Shown piece after piece: positions 56,389 through 64,000 of a DNA stretch of 64,000 bases. Within the stretch, counting starts at the first letter, position 1. Each line of letters begins with the position of its first letter. Under the pieces are notes generated by a model. It was not told the DNA's origin. It saw nothing but the letters and a program-made list of their open reading frames with translations, and made no database searches. The stretch is from assembly GCF_001887355.1 (NCBI RefSeq), contig NZ_MPIN01000002.1:844510-908509 (forward strand), given 5' to 3'. Position numbers and translations under genes: made by a program. The stretch is from Cystobacter ferrugineus. Lineage in GTDB: Bacteria; Myxococcota; Myxococcia; Myxococcales; Myxococcaceae.

Positions 56389-57057
56389 TTACTGCTGGGG
56401 AAGCGGCTGGGTAGACGGGGTGCTCGGCTGGGAATTGCTCGGGCTCACCGGGGCCTTGCTCTTCACTCCCTTGGGGCTGGTGGCGTTGAGCTCCACGGCG
56501 ACGATCTCCTCCCCCTCGAGCTGGAAGCGGGCGCGCACCTGCGAGCCCTCGGGGATGACGCTCGAGTCGACCTTCTTCCCGTCGAGCATCACGATGGTCT
56601 CCTGGCGCACGTCCAGGTTGGCGTCCGGCAGGCCCGGGCGCACGAGCGTCACGCCGCCACCCCCGGTGTTCTTCAAGGTGCCGGTGGTGCTGAAGGCCTT
56701 CTCCTTCTTGAAGGTGCCCTGGCTGGCGGTGGCCAGCCCCGCCTTCTGGGCGAGCTTGTCCGCCGTATTCTCGGTGCCCTGCTTGACGTCCCGGGCTGCC
56801 TGGCTCGCGTCCTTCTCGACGTCCCGGGCCGCCTTGCTCACGTCCTCCTTGGCGGCCTGGCCGCTCCCGCCGATGGCCTGTCCCACGTCCTTGGCGGTGT
56901 CGCCGATGGCCGGTCCCACCTCGGTGGCATCCACGCCGGTGGAGACGCGGCGGCCCTCGTTGCGCTTCTGCTCCTGTTGGGCCTGGGTGTTGTCCGCCTC
57001 CTGGGCCATGGCGGCGGTGCTCAGCGTGATGACCAGGGCGGTGAGAAGCTTCTTCAT
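56389..57057 (-). CDS. Secreted hydrophilic helical protein
   Basis: This is a 222-residue exported protein (signal MKKLLTALVITLSTAAMAQ). A lysine/aspartate-rich helical repeat (about 55-110: AKDVGQA, KEDVSKAARDVEKDASQAAR DVKQ) resembles late-embryogenesis or YtxH-like hydrophilic repeats. A small beta domain follows (GTLKNTGGGGVTLVRPGLP, ARFQLEGEEIVAVEL), with a Ser/Pro tail. It could be a periplasmic stress protectant; this is inference from composition. Confidence 0.75.
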   Translation of the reverse strand: MKKLLTALVITLSTAAMAQEADNTQAQQEQKRNEGRRVSTGVDATEVGPAIGDTAKDVGQAIGGSGQAAKEDVSKAARDVEKDASQAARDVKQGTENTADKLAQKAGLATASQGTFKKEKAFSTTGTLKNTGGGGVTLVRPGLPDANLDVRQETIVMLDGKKVDSSVIPEGSQVRARFQLEGEEIVAVELNATSPKGVKSKAPVSPSNSQPSTPSTQPLPQQ

Positions 57058-57164
57058 GGTGACCCCTCCAGGGTTGTTTCAGCGGCCTGAATGGCCTGCC
57101 GCGAAACGTTGGGGACGACACACCGCGGTGCCAACCCGGCCCACGCGACCGCGAGGAGGGATGT

Positions 57165-57189
57165 GCCGCCCGGGTGGAAGGAGGGCGGC
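57165..57189 (-). terminator. Hairpin after the lipoprotein gene
   Basis: GCCGCCC (57165-57171) pairs with GGGCGGC (57183-57189), beginning 15 bases past the stop codon of the downstream-facing lipoprotein gene. No T-run follows. Confidence 0.4.
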
Positions 57190-57203
57190 CGGGCAGGTAG
57201 CTC

Positions 57204-58088
57204 CTAGCCTTCGTGGGCCACGGTGCACACGCCTCCTCCATTGAGGTGCGCCTGATCCACGATGCTCTGGGTGACGAACTCCTGGAGGGTCCGCACGGTG
57301 TAGGCGCCCGGCTCGTAGACCACGGGCTTGCCCTGGGGGTCCTTCAGCTCGCGGCCCTCGGCATCCCGCAGGTCGAGCAGCCGCTGCGTGGCGAGTCCCT
57401 CGGGGGTGATGACCTTGTCGGCGTTGGCGGTGGCGGCCAGGGCGTCGAAGCGCAGCAGCACCCCGCGGTGGGTGCCCAGCCGATCATAGAACATGTGCTC
57501 GGCGTGGATGGTGACCTCCGTCTGGGCCACGGAGTTCTCCGGCACCACGATGCCCAGCGTGCCGTCCACCCCGTTGACGCAGTCCACCATGCGCGCGTTG
57601 ACGGGAAAGCCCATGCGGAAGGTATAGACGCCCACGTTCGCCTTGGTGGCGATCCCCTCCACCCAGTAGCTGTAGCCCTTCGAGCGCATGAGCTCCAGGT
57701 CCTCCGGGGACACGTTGCCGTCCGGCAGCGTCGTGTCCGCGCCGGGAGGGGCCACGCGGAAGCCCACGCTCCAGCGTCCCGCGGCGAGCCCCTCGAGGTG
57801 CGCGAGCGGCATGTCGCCCTTCTGCACGTCCACCAGCACCTGGCCGGCCGCCGTGCGCTTCTCCCCGGTGGCCGACGTCAGCGTGAAGTCACCCACCGAC
57901 ACCAGGTACTTCGAGAACTGCACGGACCAGCCATCCTGGAAGAGGTGGTCATTGTAGCCGCGCTGGGTGCCGTCTCCGCCGCTCAGCGTCACGCGCACCT
58001 CGCCCTCGGCCGCGGGCTCGCAGCCCACGCTCCCGAGTGCCAGCACCCCGAACAGCGCGCCCCGCTTCATCCACGATCGTGTGCTCAT
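57204..58088 (-). CDS. Lipoprotein divergent from a TonB receptor (metal locus candidate)
   Basis: This 294-residue lipoprotein has a signal ending LGSVGC. The mature domain contains DGWSVQFSKYLVSVGDFTL, SYWVEGIATKANVGVYTF and TIHAEHMFYDRLG, where His/Glu residues could bind metal. The later lipoprotein gene at 60681 has an analogous layout (GWRVELTAARMVLGPIYLF; SVWLEGTAEREG; RRWFEGALFERL), so the two may be distant paralogues. I chose the start MSTRSW; its ATG is 15 bases from a perfect inverted repeat. Confidence 0.75.
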   Translation of the reverse strand: MSTRSWMKRGALFGVLALGSVGCEPAAEGEVRVTLSGGDGTQRGYNDHLFQDGWSVQFSKYLVSVGDFTLTSATGEKRTAAGQVLVDVQKGDMPLAHLEGLAAGRWSVGFRVAPPGADTTLPDGNVSPEDLELMRSKGYSYWVEGIATKANVGVYTFRMGFPVNARMVDCVNGVDGTLGIVVPENSVAQTEVTIHAEHMFYDRLGTHRGVLLRFDALAATANADKVITPEGLATQRLLDLRDAEGRELKDPQGKPVVYEPGAYTVRTLQEFVTQSIVDQAHLNGGGVCTVAHEG

Positions 58089-58103
58089 GCAACTGGGGAT
58101 TAT

Positions 58104-58120
58104 TTGCAACTGTGTTGCAA
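58104..58120. promoter_or_regulatory. 17-bp perfect inverted repeat operator between divergent metal-locus genes
   Basis: TTGCAAC-N3-GTTGCAA lies in the 67-base gap between the divergent lipoprotein and TonB-receptor genes. A further partial copy (TGCAACT) lies at 58088-58094. Size and symmetry fit a dimeric repressor such as a Fur/Zur-family protein controlling both directions, but I know no published myxobacterial consensus that matches. Confidence 0.6.
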
Positions 58121-58155
58121 GTCAAGTTGACGGTGGTATACCCGGCAGTCGACCC

Positions 58156-60684
58156 ATGTGGACCTCCTGTCTGTTGTTCTGCCTCCTGGGGGCCGTGGCC
58201 GCGCAGCCCGTGACCCCGCCCGTCGCGGTGGAGATCTCGCCTCCCGTGCTGCCCGCCGGTGAGCCCGCGCCGACGGTGCCCGTCGTGGTGCTGCTGCGTC
58301 TGACCATCGACGAGGAGGGCGAGGTGTCGCGCGTGGACGTGCGCGAGTCGGCGGGGCCCGCGTTCGATCGCTCCGCCATGGCCGCCGCCCTGCGCTGGCG
58401 CTTCCAGCCCGCGAGGCAGGGGGACGTGGCCGTGGAGGTGCAGGCCGATGTGCCCGTCACCTTCGAGCCTCCTCCAGCGCCGCCACCGGAGCCGCCACCG
58501 GAACCCGCCTCGGAGCCGCCCGCCGTGAGTGAACCCGGACAGGCACCGCCCCCGGAGGAGCCGCCGCCCGCCGAATCTCCCGAGTCGGAGAAACCCGCGT
58601 TCGCCACCACGGTGCGGGGCAAGGCCGCCGCGCCGCCACCGGCCGCGGTGGGAGACTTTCAAATCTCCGTGGGCCAGCTCGCCGACGTGCCGCGCCACTC
58701 CGCCTCGGATCTGATGTTGCTGGCTCCGGGTGTCATGCTCGCCAACCACGGGGGCGAGGGCCACGCGGAGACCATCTTCATCCGGGGTTTCGACGCGGGC
58801 GAGGGCAAGGACGTGGAGCTGCGCCTGGAGGGCGTGCCCCTCAACGAGGTGTCGCACGCGCATGGCCATGGCTACGCGGACACCTACTTCATCATCCCCG
58901 AGCTGGTGGACTCGCTGCGCGTCACCGAGGGGCCCTATGACCCTTCCCAGGGCGACTTCGGCGTGGCGGGCACGGTGGAGTACCAGCTCGGCCTGAAGCG
59001 CCGTGGCCTCACCGCCTCGGCGAGCACGGGCAGCTATGCCGCGCGCCGGCTGGCGCTGGTGTACGGTCCTCCGGGGTCGAGCGAGGCCAACTTCGTGGGG
59101 CTGCTCGTGCGCCAGGGGCCCGGCTTCGGTCCCAACCGGGCCTATGCCAACGCGGGGGTGATGGCCCAGATGGAGCTGCGCCTGGGCGACGAGACGCGGT
59201 TGCGGCTGTTGGGGTCGAGCTACGCGGCGCGCTTCTCCTCGGCGGGCGTGGTGCGGGAGACGGACGTGGTGGACGGCCGCATGCCGTGCGCGGCGGACGC
59301 GGACTCGCAGTTCTTCTGCCTCTATGATCCGAACCAGGGCGGGGCGGCGCAGCGGCACCTCGTGTCCGCGGAGCTGCGCTCGCGGCTGAGCGGGGGCGGG
59401 CGCTTCGTGCAGCAGGGCTTCGCGGTGATGCGGCAGATGCGCATCCGGGAGAACTTCACCGGCTTCCTCAACGACGTGCCGCCCATTGGCGAGTCCCAGC
59501 GGGGCGACGCTACCGAGCAGACCTACCGTGGCCTCACCGTGGGCTTGCGCGGCCGCTACACGCCGGGCGTGCGCCTGGGCGATCAACCCCTGCCCCTGGA
59601 ACTGGGCTACATCGCGCGCTTCGACGACGTCCTCACGCGCTCGCGGCGGCTGCGCGCGCAGGGAGGAGCCCCCTACAGCACCCTCTTCGACAACCAGGTG
59701 CGCACCACGAACGTGGGCGCCTACGCCTCGTTGAGGTACGCGCCGTTGTCCTGGCTCACCCTGCGCGGCGGGGTGCGGCTGGACACCTTCCTCTTCGCCG
59801 TGGAGGACCAGAACCGGCCCGCCTCGGACCGGCAGGGCCCGCGCATCCCCGAGGAGTCCATCGAGGCGTATGGCTTCTTCGCGAGCCCCCGCGCCACCGC
59901 CGAGGTGCGGCTGTCCCCCCAGCTCACCTGGCTCACCAGCGCGGGCCTGGGGGCGCGCTCCAGTGACGCGGCCGCTCTGTCCGACGCGGAGCTCGCTCCC
60001 TATGCGCGCGTGACGGCCGTGGAGTCGGGCCTGGGCTGGCGGCTCGGGGGAGAGGGGCATCCCTATGAGTTCGAGGCGCGCGGCGCCGTGTTCACCACGC
60101 GCGTGTCGCAAGACCTCGTCTTCGACGAGACGGCGGGCCGCAACCAGCCCGTGGGTCCCTCGCAGCGCCTGGGGGCGTTCGCCACCTCGCGCTTCACCCT
60201 GTTCGAGCGCCTGGACGTGCAGGGCAGTGTGGCCTGGGCCCATGCCACCCTGCCGGCCCCCGGGGCTCCGTCCTGGAAGGTCTGGGAGGGCACGGTGATG
60301 CCCTACATTCCCCAGCTCATCGGCAGGGTGGATGCGTCGCTGCGCGGACAGCTCGACGTGGGCGCCTTCCCGGTGAGCTGGATGCTGGCACTGGGCCACA
60401 GCGCCATCGGCCCGAAGCCGCTGCCGCTCGATCGCTACAGCGAGCCCATCTTCCTCTTCGATGTGGCGGCGAGCGCCCGGTGGAGGGCACTGGAGCTGGG
60501 CGTGTCGGTGGAGAACCTGCTCGACGCGCGCTGGCGTGAGGCCGAGTTCAACTACGTCTCCAACTTCCGCGGCCCGGATGCTCCGGCCTCGCTGATGGCC
60601 ACGCGCCACTTCTCGGCGGGCGCGCCCCGCACCGTGCTCGCCACCCTCACCGTGCATCTGGACCTGCAGGAGGCCGTGCCATGA
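58156..60684 (+). CDS. TonB-dependent receptor with N-terminal TonB-like domain (metal-type locus)
   Basis: This is an 842-residue receptor. The signal peptide is CLLFCLLGAVAA. A TonB C-terminal-like domain (about 35-105: VVVLLRLTIDEEGEVSRVDV, MAAALRWRFQPARQG) is followed by a Pro/Glu-rich linker, a plug (NHGGEGHAETIFIRGFDAGE with several His/Glu; LRLEGVPLNEVSHAHGHGYA), then a barrel. The His-rich HAHGHG plug segment suggests a metal or metallophore ligand. Its stop overlaps the start of the next gene by four bases, so the lipoprotein is co-translated. Confidence 0.9.
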   Translation: MWTSCLLFCLLGAVAAQPVTPPVAVEISPPVLPAGEPAPTVPVVVLLRLTIDEEGEVSRVDVRESAGPAFDRSAMAAALRWRFQPARQGDVAVEVQADVPVTFEPPPAPPPEPPPEPASEPPAVSEPGQAPPPEEPPPAESPESEKPAFATTVRGKAAAPPPAAVGDFQISVGQLADVPRHSASDLMLLAPGVMLANHGGEGHAETIFIRGFDAGEGKDVELRLEGVPLNEVSHAHGHGYADTYFIIPELVDSLRVTEGPYDPSQGDFGVAGTVEYQLGLKRRGLTASASTGSYAARRLALVYGPPGSSEANFVGLLVRQGPGFGPNRAYANAGVMAQMELRLGDETRLRLLGSSYAARFSSAGVVRETDVVDGRMPCAADADSQFFCLYDPNQGGAAQRHLVSAELRSRLSGGGRFVQQGFAVMRQMRIRENFTGFLNDVPPIGESQRGDATEQTYRGLTVGLRGRYTPGVRLGDQPLPLELGYIARFDDVLTRSRRLRAQGGAPYSTLFDNQVRTTNVGAYASLRYAPLSWLTLRGGVRLDTFLFAVEDQNRPASDRQGPRIPEESIEAYGFFASPRATAEVRLSPQLTWLTSAGLGARSSDAAALSDAELAPYARVTAVESGLGWRLGGEGHPYEFEARGAVFTTRVSQDLVFDETAGRNQPVGPSQRLGAFATSRFTLFERLDVQGSVAWAHATLPAPGAPSWKVWEGTVMPYIPQLIGRVDASLRGQLDVGAFPVSWMLALGHSAIGPKPLPLDRYSEPIFLFDVAASARWRALELGVSVENLLDARWREAEFNYVSNFRGPDAPASLMATRHFSAGAPRTVLATLTVHLDLQEAVP

Positions 60685-61508
60685 CCGCGACACCACGCAC
60701 CACCCGCCGTGCCTTCACTACCCTGCTCGGGGCCGCGCTGCTCGGCGCGGGGGCCGCGTGTGGTGGCTCGGGCACCGGCGGTCGGGGCATCGTCTTCCGC
60801 ATGGGCTTGCGCACCGCGATCGCTCCGGGCGAGACGCGCCCGGGGCACTTCACCACCGACACCGGGTGGCGCGTGGAACTCACCGCGGCGCGCATGGTGC
60901 TCGGCCCCATCTACCTCTTCGAGAACGCCTCTCCGTTGCAGCCGGCCCCCACGGGACGGTGGTTGCGCCGCCTGGGCGAGGTGCTCGTGCCCAGCGCGCA
61001 CGCGCACGAGTCCTTCTTCTCCGGAGGCCGGGTGCTCGGGGAGTGGGACCGCGAGGTGGTGTTCGATCTGCTCGCGGAGCCGGGGCAGGCGCGGGTGCTC
61101 GGGCGCTCGCCGGGAATCGCTGGCCGGGCGCGCTCCCTGTCGCTGTTGCTCCAGCCGCCCTCGCGGGCCCTGGGCGCGGAGGCGGCGGCGCTGGAGGGGC
61201 ACTCGGTGTGGCTGGAGGGCACGGCCGAGCGCGAGGGCCAGCGCGTGCCCTTCCTCGTCACGGTGGACTTCCCCGCGCCGGTGGAGATGCAGCGGGTGGA
61301 CTTCGTGCCCATCGAGGTGGAACTGGAGGAGGAGGGGCTGTTCGTGCTGGAGCTTCAGCCCCGGCGCTGGTTCGAGGGCGCCCTCTTCGAGCGCCTGGAG
61401 GTGCCCGAGGAGGGGGCGCGGGTGAAGGTGACCGCGGAGAGCCAGGTGTACCGCGCGCTGTTCGTCAACCTGCGGCGGCACACCGCGTTCTCCGCGGCGT
61501 GGGAGTAA
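60681..61508 (+). CDS. Lipoprotein coupled to the TonB receptor
   Basis: This 275-residue protein has an RR-containing N-terminus (TTRRAFTTLLGAALLGAGAAC) that fits a lipoprotein, possibly Tat-exported. The mature part is mainly beta, with a PSAHAHESFF segment whose histidines could bind metal. The ATG overlaps the receptor stop (ATGA), so it is a functional partner. Its last 44 bases overlap the antisense end of the truncated HNH gene. Confidence 0.78.
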   Translation: MTATPRTTRRAFTTLLGAALLGAGAACGGSGTGGRGIVFRMGLRTAIAPGETRPGHFTTDTGWRVELTAARMVLGPIYLFENASPLQPAPTGRWLRRLGEVLVPSAHAHESFFSGGRVLGEWDREVVFDLLAEPGQARVLGRSPGIAGRARSLSLLLQPPSRALGAEAAALEGHSVWLEGTAEREGQRVPFLVTVDFPAPVEMQRVDFVPIEVELEEEGLFVLELQPRRWFEGALFERLEVPEEGARVKVTAESQVYRALFVNLRRHTAFSAAWE

Positions 61509-61893
61509 CCGGGCGCGTCCGCCCTCCAGGGATGAGTACGGGGGCGAGAGGCCGGGTCTTCTCGTCCGCCAGGGGGAACTCGTCGTTTTTCGCCCACCGA
61601 TTGCAGTTCTGGCAGGCAAACAACAAGTTCTCCCATGTCCATGCGAGCCACCAGTACCTTGACGTCGGCCGGTAGTGTTCGAGGTCGTTGCCAACGTTCT
61701 CGCAGACCTTCTCGCAGTAGCAGCACTTGAATGACTGGCGGCGCCAGAGTGCTTCTTTCACCGCGGTGTAGCGAGTCCCGAGTTCGTCGCGGTCATAACC
61801 ACTCGCGAGGACGATGGCCCGGAAACGCTCGAGTTCGCCGCGCCGGACGTCGGGTAGCTCAAGGGGCTCTGGCCCCCTGTCTATCCGGATCAT
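61465..61893 (-). pseudogene. Truncated HNH endonuclease (Septu PtuB-like)
   Basis: This 142-residue ORF has a TIGR02646-like HNH core: CCYCEKVCENVGNDLEHYRP, then WENLLFACQNCNRWAKNDEFPL, with both zinc Cys pairs and the His-Asn-His elements. PtuB-type proteins normally run some 60-100 residues further; here the frame leaves the conserved sequence after about residue 115 (ADEKTRPL) and reads an Arg/Pro-rich tail antisense to the lipoprotein gene. It is coupled (ATGA) to the ATPase frame upstream. I infer 3' loss on insertion or decay; the nuclease core itself might remain. Confidence 0.75.
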
Positions 61894-63069
61894 GCTTGCC
61901 TCCGGGGGACCGGGTCGTAGGCGACGGGGACACGCTCGTTCTGGAGCCACTTCAGAAGTCCGGCCATCTCACCTTCTTCTTCGTCACTCCGGTAGGCGTC
62001 GGCGGCGAGTCGAAGGTAGCGGTGCAGTTTCTGCGCATGTTCCTCCGGGTAGACCGACCGGATGTCGAAGAAGCGCTCGTAGATCTCCCCTCCAGAGAGC
62101 AGGCGGGGTTGTTGCGTCGATTGAGCCCACCGCACGCTTCCATCCTGCTCCGCCTCCAGGATGAAGATCTCATGTGGCTCCAGCCCGGGGAGCACCATGG
62201 GGGAGTGGGTCGTCGCGACGAATTGAACGCGCGGAAGTGCGTGCCGAAGCGAGCGGACGAGCCCTCGCTGCCAGGTTGGATGGATGTGTAGATCGATCTC
62301 GTCAATGAGGACGAGCCCCTCGATGTCCTTCAACGGAATGGGTTCGCCGGCCTCGCTCCAGACCTGTGCGACGAGATCCACGACCCACGCGATCGTGGAT
62401 TGGTATCCCTGGGACATCCAGAGCGCGGGGATCCTGATTTCCTCACCCGAAGGAAGCCGCATCGCGAAGCGGTTCGCTTCGACGAAGGTCTTCGAGTCAC
62501 TGATGCCACCCCTGCCCATGAACATAGACACGTGACGCGGTGCTCAGCGGCTGAGGAATGTTGCGGCTCACGCCATACCCCGCGACAAACCACAGTTTCA
62601 ATCCGGCCGCTCTGGCCTCCTGAAGTGGATCGATACCCTTCTGCGTCCCCTGTGACAGCGGGAGCCTCGTCGATGCATCCACGAATTGGGAATTGCCACG
62701 CAGGACTCCGAGCCGTGTGGAAGTCGTGAGCTTGCTTCCGAGAAGTGGTGGGTGCGGCGGTTTCTCGTCCAGGCCGGGATACTCGCGAGCCTTGTGGAGG
62801 CGTTCACTGAAGCCGAAGGTCGCTTCGATGGTGACCTGCGCATCCTCGCGCCGTTTATCCGGCATGGTGGTGATGTACGAAGTCCCAAGCTGGTTGCCAC
62901 GTTCGGGGCCAGTAGCGGCGAGGGCGATTGCCCTCAAGAGCGACGTCTTGCAGAGACCATTCTCGCCAACGAACACCGTCCAGGAGCGTGGCTGCCCCTC
63001 GTGCAGGAATGGGATCTTCATGTCGCGGAGCAACTTGAGGTTCGCGACTGTCAACTCGTGCAGATACAT
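61890..63069 (-). pseudogene. Frameshifted AAA/ABC-type ATPase (Septu PtuA-like)
   Basis: Two frames make one broken ATPase. The first (63069 to 62497, 190 residues) has the N-terminal part with a Walker A-like GENGLCKTS at residues 35-43; Cys40 stands where the consensus has Gly, as I recall for this subgroup. It ends YVHGQGWHQ. The second (62531 to 61890) resumes GRGGISDSKTFVEANRFAM with the signature WMSQGYQ, Walker B LVLIDEIDLHIHP and switch THSP. The frame changes near 62510-62530, and a middle segment usually present in homologues seems missing. Downstream is the HNH gene, giving the Septu order ATPase-HNH. Loss of function is likely. Confidence 0.72.
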
Positions 63070-63140
63070 GCCGCCTCTGGGCGGCGGACGCTATTAGAAC
63101 CTGCTTGCCGGACCGATCCGGAACGAGATGCTCGACTCTC

Positions 63141-63179
63141 CGGATGAGGGATGGCGCGAGAGGAGCGCCATTTCATCCG
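63141..63179. other. Strong two-stage hairpin between genes
   Basis: Inner arms 63151-63157/63165-63171 and outer arms 63141-63147/63173-63179 are perfectly complementary around a 7-base loop. It lies between the stop of the partial gene at 63206 and the start of the broken ATPase, so it may end that transcript or act in the ATPase leader. Confidence 0.45.
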
Positions 63180-63205
63180 CGAGCGAACATCTCGCGAGTG
63201 TTCCG

Positions 63206-64000
63206 CTAATGGGCGTGGCGCTCGAGGATGAACTCGAACACCGCGCCCGGCGTGGGCCCGAAGCGCAGGAAGTAGTCGCGGTTGCCCTGGAGCGCGTGGA
63301 ACGAGGCCACGTGGGTGATGCCCGTGCAGACGGGCCGGGCGGCCTCGACCTTCACGGCGACGTCCTTGGACTCCATGCCGTCATATGCGCCCACGGCGAG
63401 TTCCCGGTCGAGGTAGAGCACGATGTGCTCGTCCTGAGCCGGCCGCGAGACGAGTGAGGTGTAGCCGTGCTGCTGCTCGCCGGGCAGCGTGACGCGGTAG
63501 CGCGAGTGGCCCGTGTCGGTGAGGGGCGCGAAGCCGAACGGGGGGGCCTCTCCCGTCGTGGCCTGGATCGCCTCCGCCTCGTTCGCGAGCGCGTGGGTGC
63601 AGGCGTGCTCCAGCTCTCCATCCCGCTCGGAGGTCGTGAAGTCCAACCGGCCGTCCCCGAGGAACGCCGCGGAGTCGAGCCGGTTGCCCACCTCGGCGCC
63701 GCGCAGGGCGGACAGGTCCAGGGTGTAGCGGGACTTCTCCTCCAGGGTGGCGCCACCGGGGCCGCCGTCCTCGGGCGCGGGCAGGGTGAGCAGCAGCTCG
63801 CGGCCCTCGTCGCTCCACTGGCCGGTGATGACGCGCGGCGCGATGCTCGAATCCGTGTGGTTCTCCAGCTTCACCTGGGCGTGGGTGGTGCGCATGGGGA
63901 CGCTGAAGCGCAGCGACAGTTGCTTGCGCGAGTAGATGCCCGGGCGGCGCGCCTCGTGGTCGAAGTACAGCTCCAGGGGATACACGTCCTGGGCGCCCTC
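63206..64000 (-). CDS. Unknown secreted-type protein, 5' end outside the window
   Basis: The frame is open to the right edge, so the N-terminus is missing. About 265 residues are visible. The product is rich in beta strands (YSRKQLSLRFSVPMRTTHAQ; SRYTLDLSALRGAEVGNRL; HIVLYLDRELAVGAYDG), with scattered His (HALANEAEAIQA, HYRVTLPGEQ-like GHSRYRVTLPGEQ) and the C-terminus FEFILERHAH. I do not recognise the family. The VYPLELYFDHEARRPG start could be a beta-sandwich or a propeller-free surface domain. Confidence 0.55.
   Translation of the reverse strand, partial: EGAQDVYPLELYFDHEARRPGIYSRKQLSLRFSVPMRTTHAQVKLENHTDSSIAPRVITGQWSDEGRELLLTLPAPEDGGPGGATLEEKSRYTLDLSALRGAEVGNRLDSAAFLGDGRLDFTTSERDGELEHACTHALANEAEAIQATTGEAPPFGFAPLTDTGHSRYRVTLPGEQQHGYTSLVSRPAQDEHIVLYLDRELAVGAYDGMESKDVAVKVEAARPVCTGITHVASFHALQGNRDYFLRFGPTPGAVFEFILERHAH

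Noticed and set aside
54701-57241. 846-codon frame extending the propeller lipoprotein
   Set aside because: The extra N-terminal part overlaps the hydrophilic-protein gene out of frame; the lipoprotein signal sits at the internal ATG.
1-64000. tRNA, rRNA, CRISPR arrays and complete insertion sequences
   Set aside because: Intergenic gaps were read for T-loop-like motifs, spaced repeats and terminal inverted repeats with transposase frames; none was found by eye.

Overview
The window is high-GC DNA with the gene content of a myxobacterium (Myxococcota; I would guess the Archangium/Cystobacter branch, but no marker gene here settles the genus). Signs of this are numerous lipoproteins, outer-membrane TonB-dependent receptors, a eukaryote-type Ser/Thr kinase with a DUF4388-like tail, a PAS sensor kinase, a SUFU-domain protein and a large RHS toxin. 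No rRNA, tRNA, CRISPR array or intact insertion sequence was seen.

Layout. 1-4.2 kb: the end of an M4 metallopeptidase, a repeat-rich unknown protein, a STAS-like protein, and an aldehyde dehydrogenase/DUF779 pair. 4.3-10.4 kb: a DNA-repair-like operon (radical SAM protein, DUF4130-UdgX fusion, SWIM-SNF2 helicase). 10.4-11.9 kb: a scarred island with an SDR gene, an aldo/keto reductase remnant and ORF fragments. 11.9-14.3 kb: a sterol-desaturase-type membrane enzyme translationally coupled to a phospholipase-D-like lipoprotein. 14.5-25.8 kb: a 1522-residue lipoprotein, then a 2038-residue secreted RHS protein (FG-GAP repeats, YD repeats, HINT domain, GIY-YIG-like nuclease tip) and its Imm26-type immunity gene. 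This is the most interesting region, because the lipoprotein plus RHS pair resembles a Tc-toxin translocator/cocoon pair with a lipid anchor. 25.9-30.7 kb: a TonB receptor, a lipoprotein and a divergent TonB. 30.7-36.7 kb: a coiled-coil protein, Ser/Thr kinase, lid-less Hsp70 and J-domain/TPR protein in one operon, preceded by a zinc-ribbon gene. 37-46.3 kb: housekeeping and accessory genes (Crp-type regulator, porin-like protein, BNR-repeat protein, SUFU protein, GNAT proteins, BioA, GlsB-like protein, esterase, 5'-3' exonuclease). 46.7-52.2 kb: an XRE regulator, a receptor with an N-terminal TonB-like domain, and a PAS histidine kinase. 52.2-53.4 kb: a coupled lipoprotein/partner pair of toxin-immunity style. 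53.6-57.1 kb: a phosphoesterase, a beta-propeller lipoprotein and a secreted hydrophilic protein. 57.2-61.5 kb: a probable metal-uptake locus (TonB receptor and two related lipoproteins) around a perfect inverted-repeat operator. 61.5-63.1 kb: a decayed Septu-like defence pair (HNH nuclease plus frameshifted ATPase). The window ends inside an unknown gene.

Genes were called from reading frames, start-site context and remembered family motifs. No database search was possible, so family names are recognition rather than computed hits, and hairpins were found by eye.
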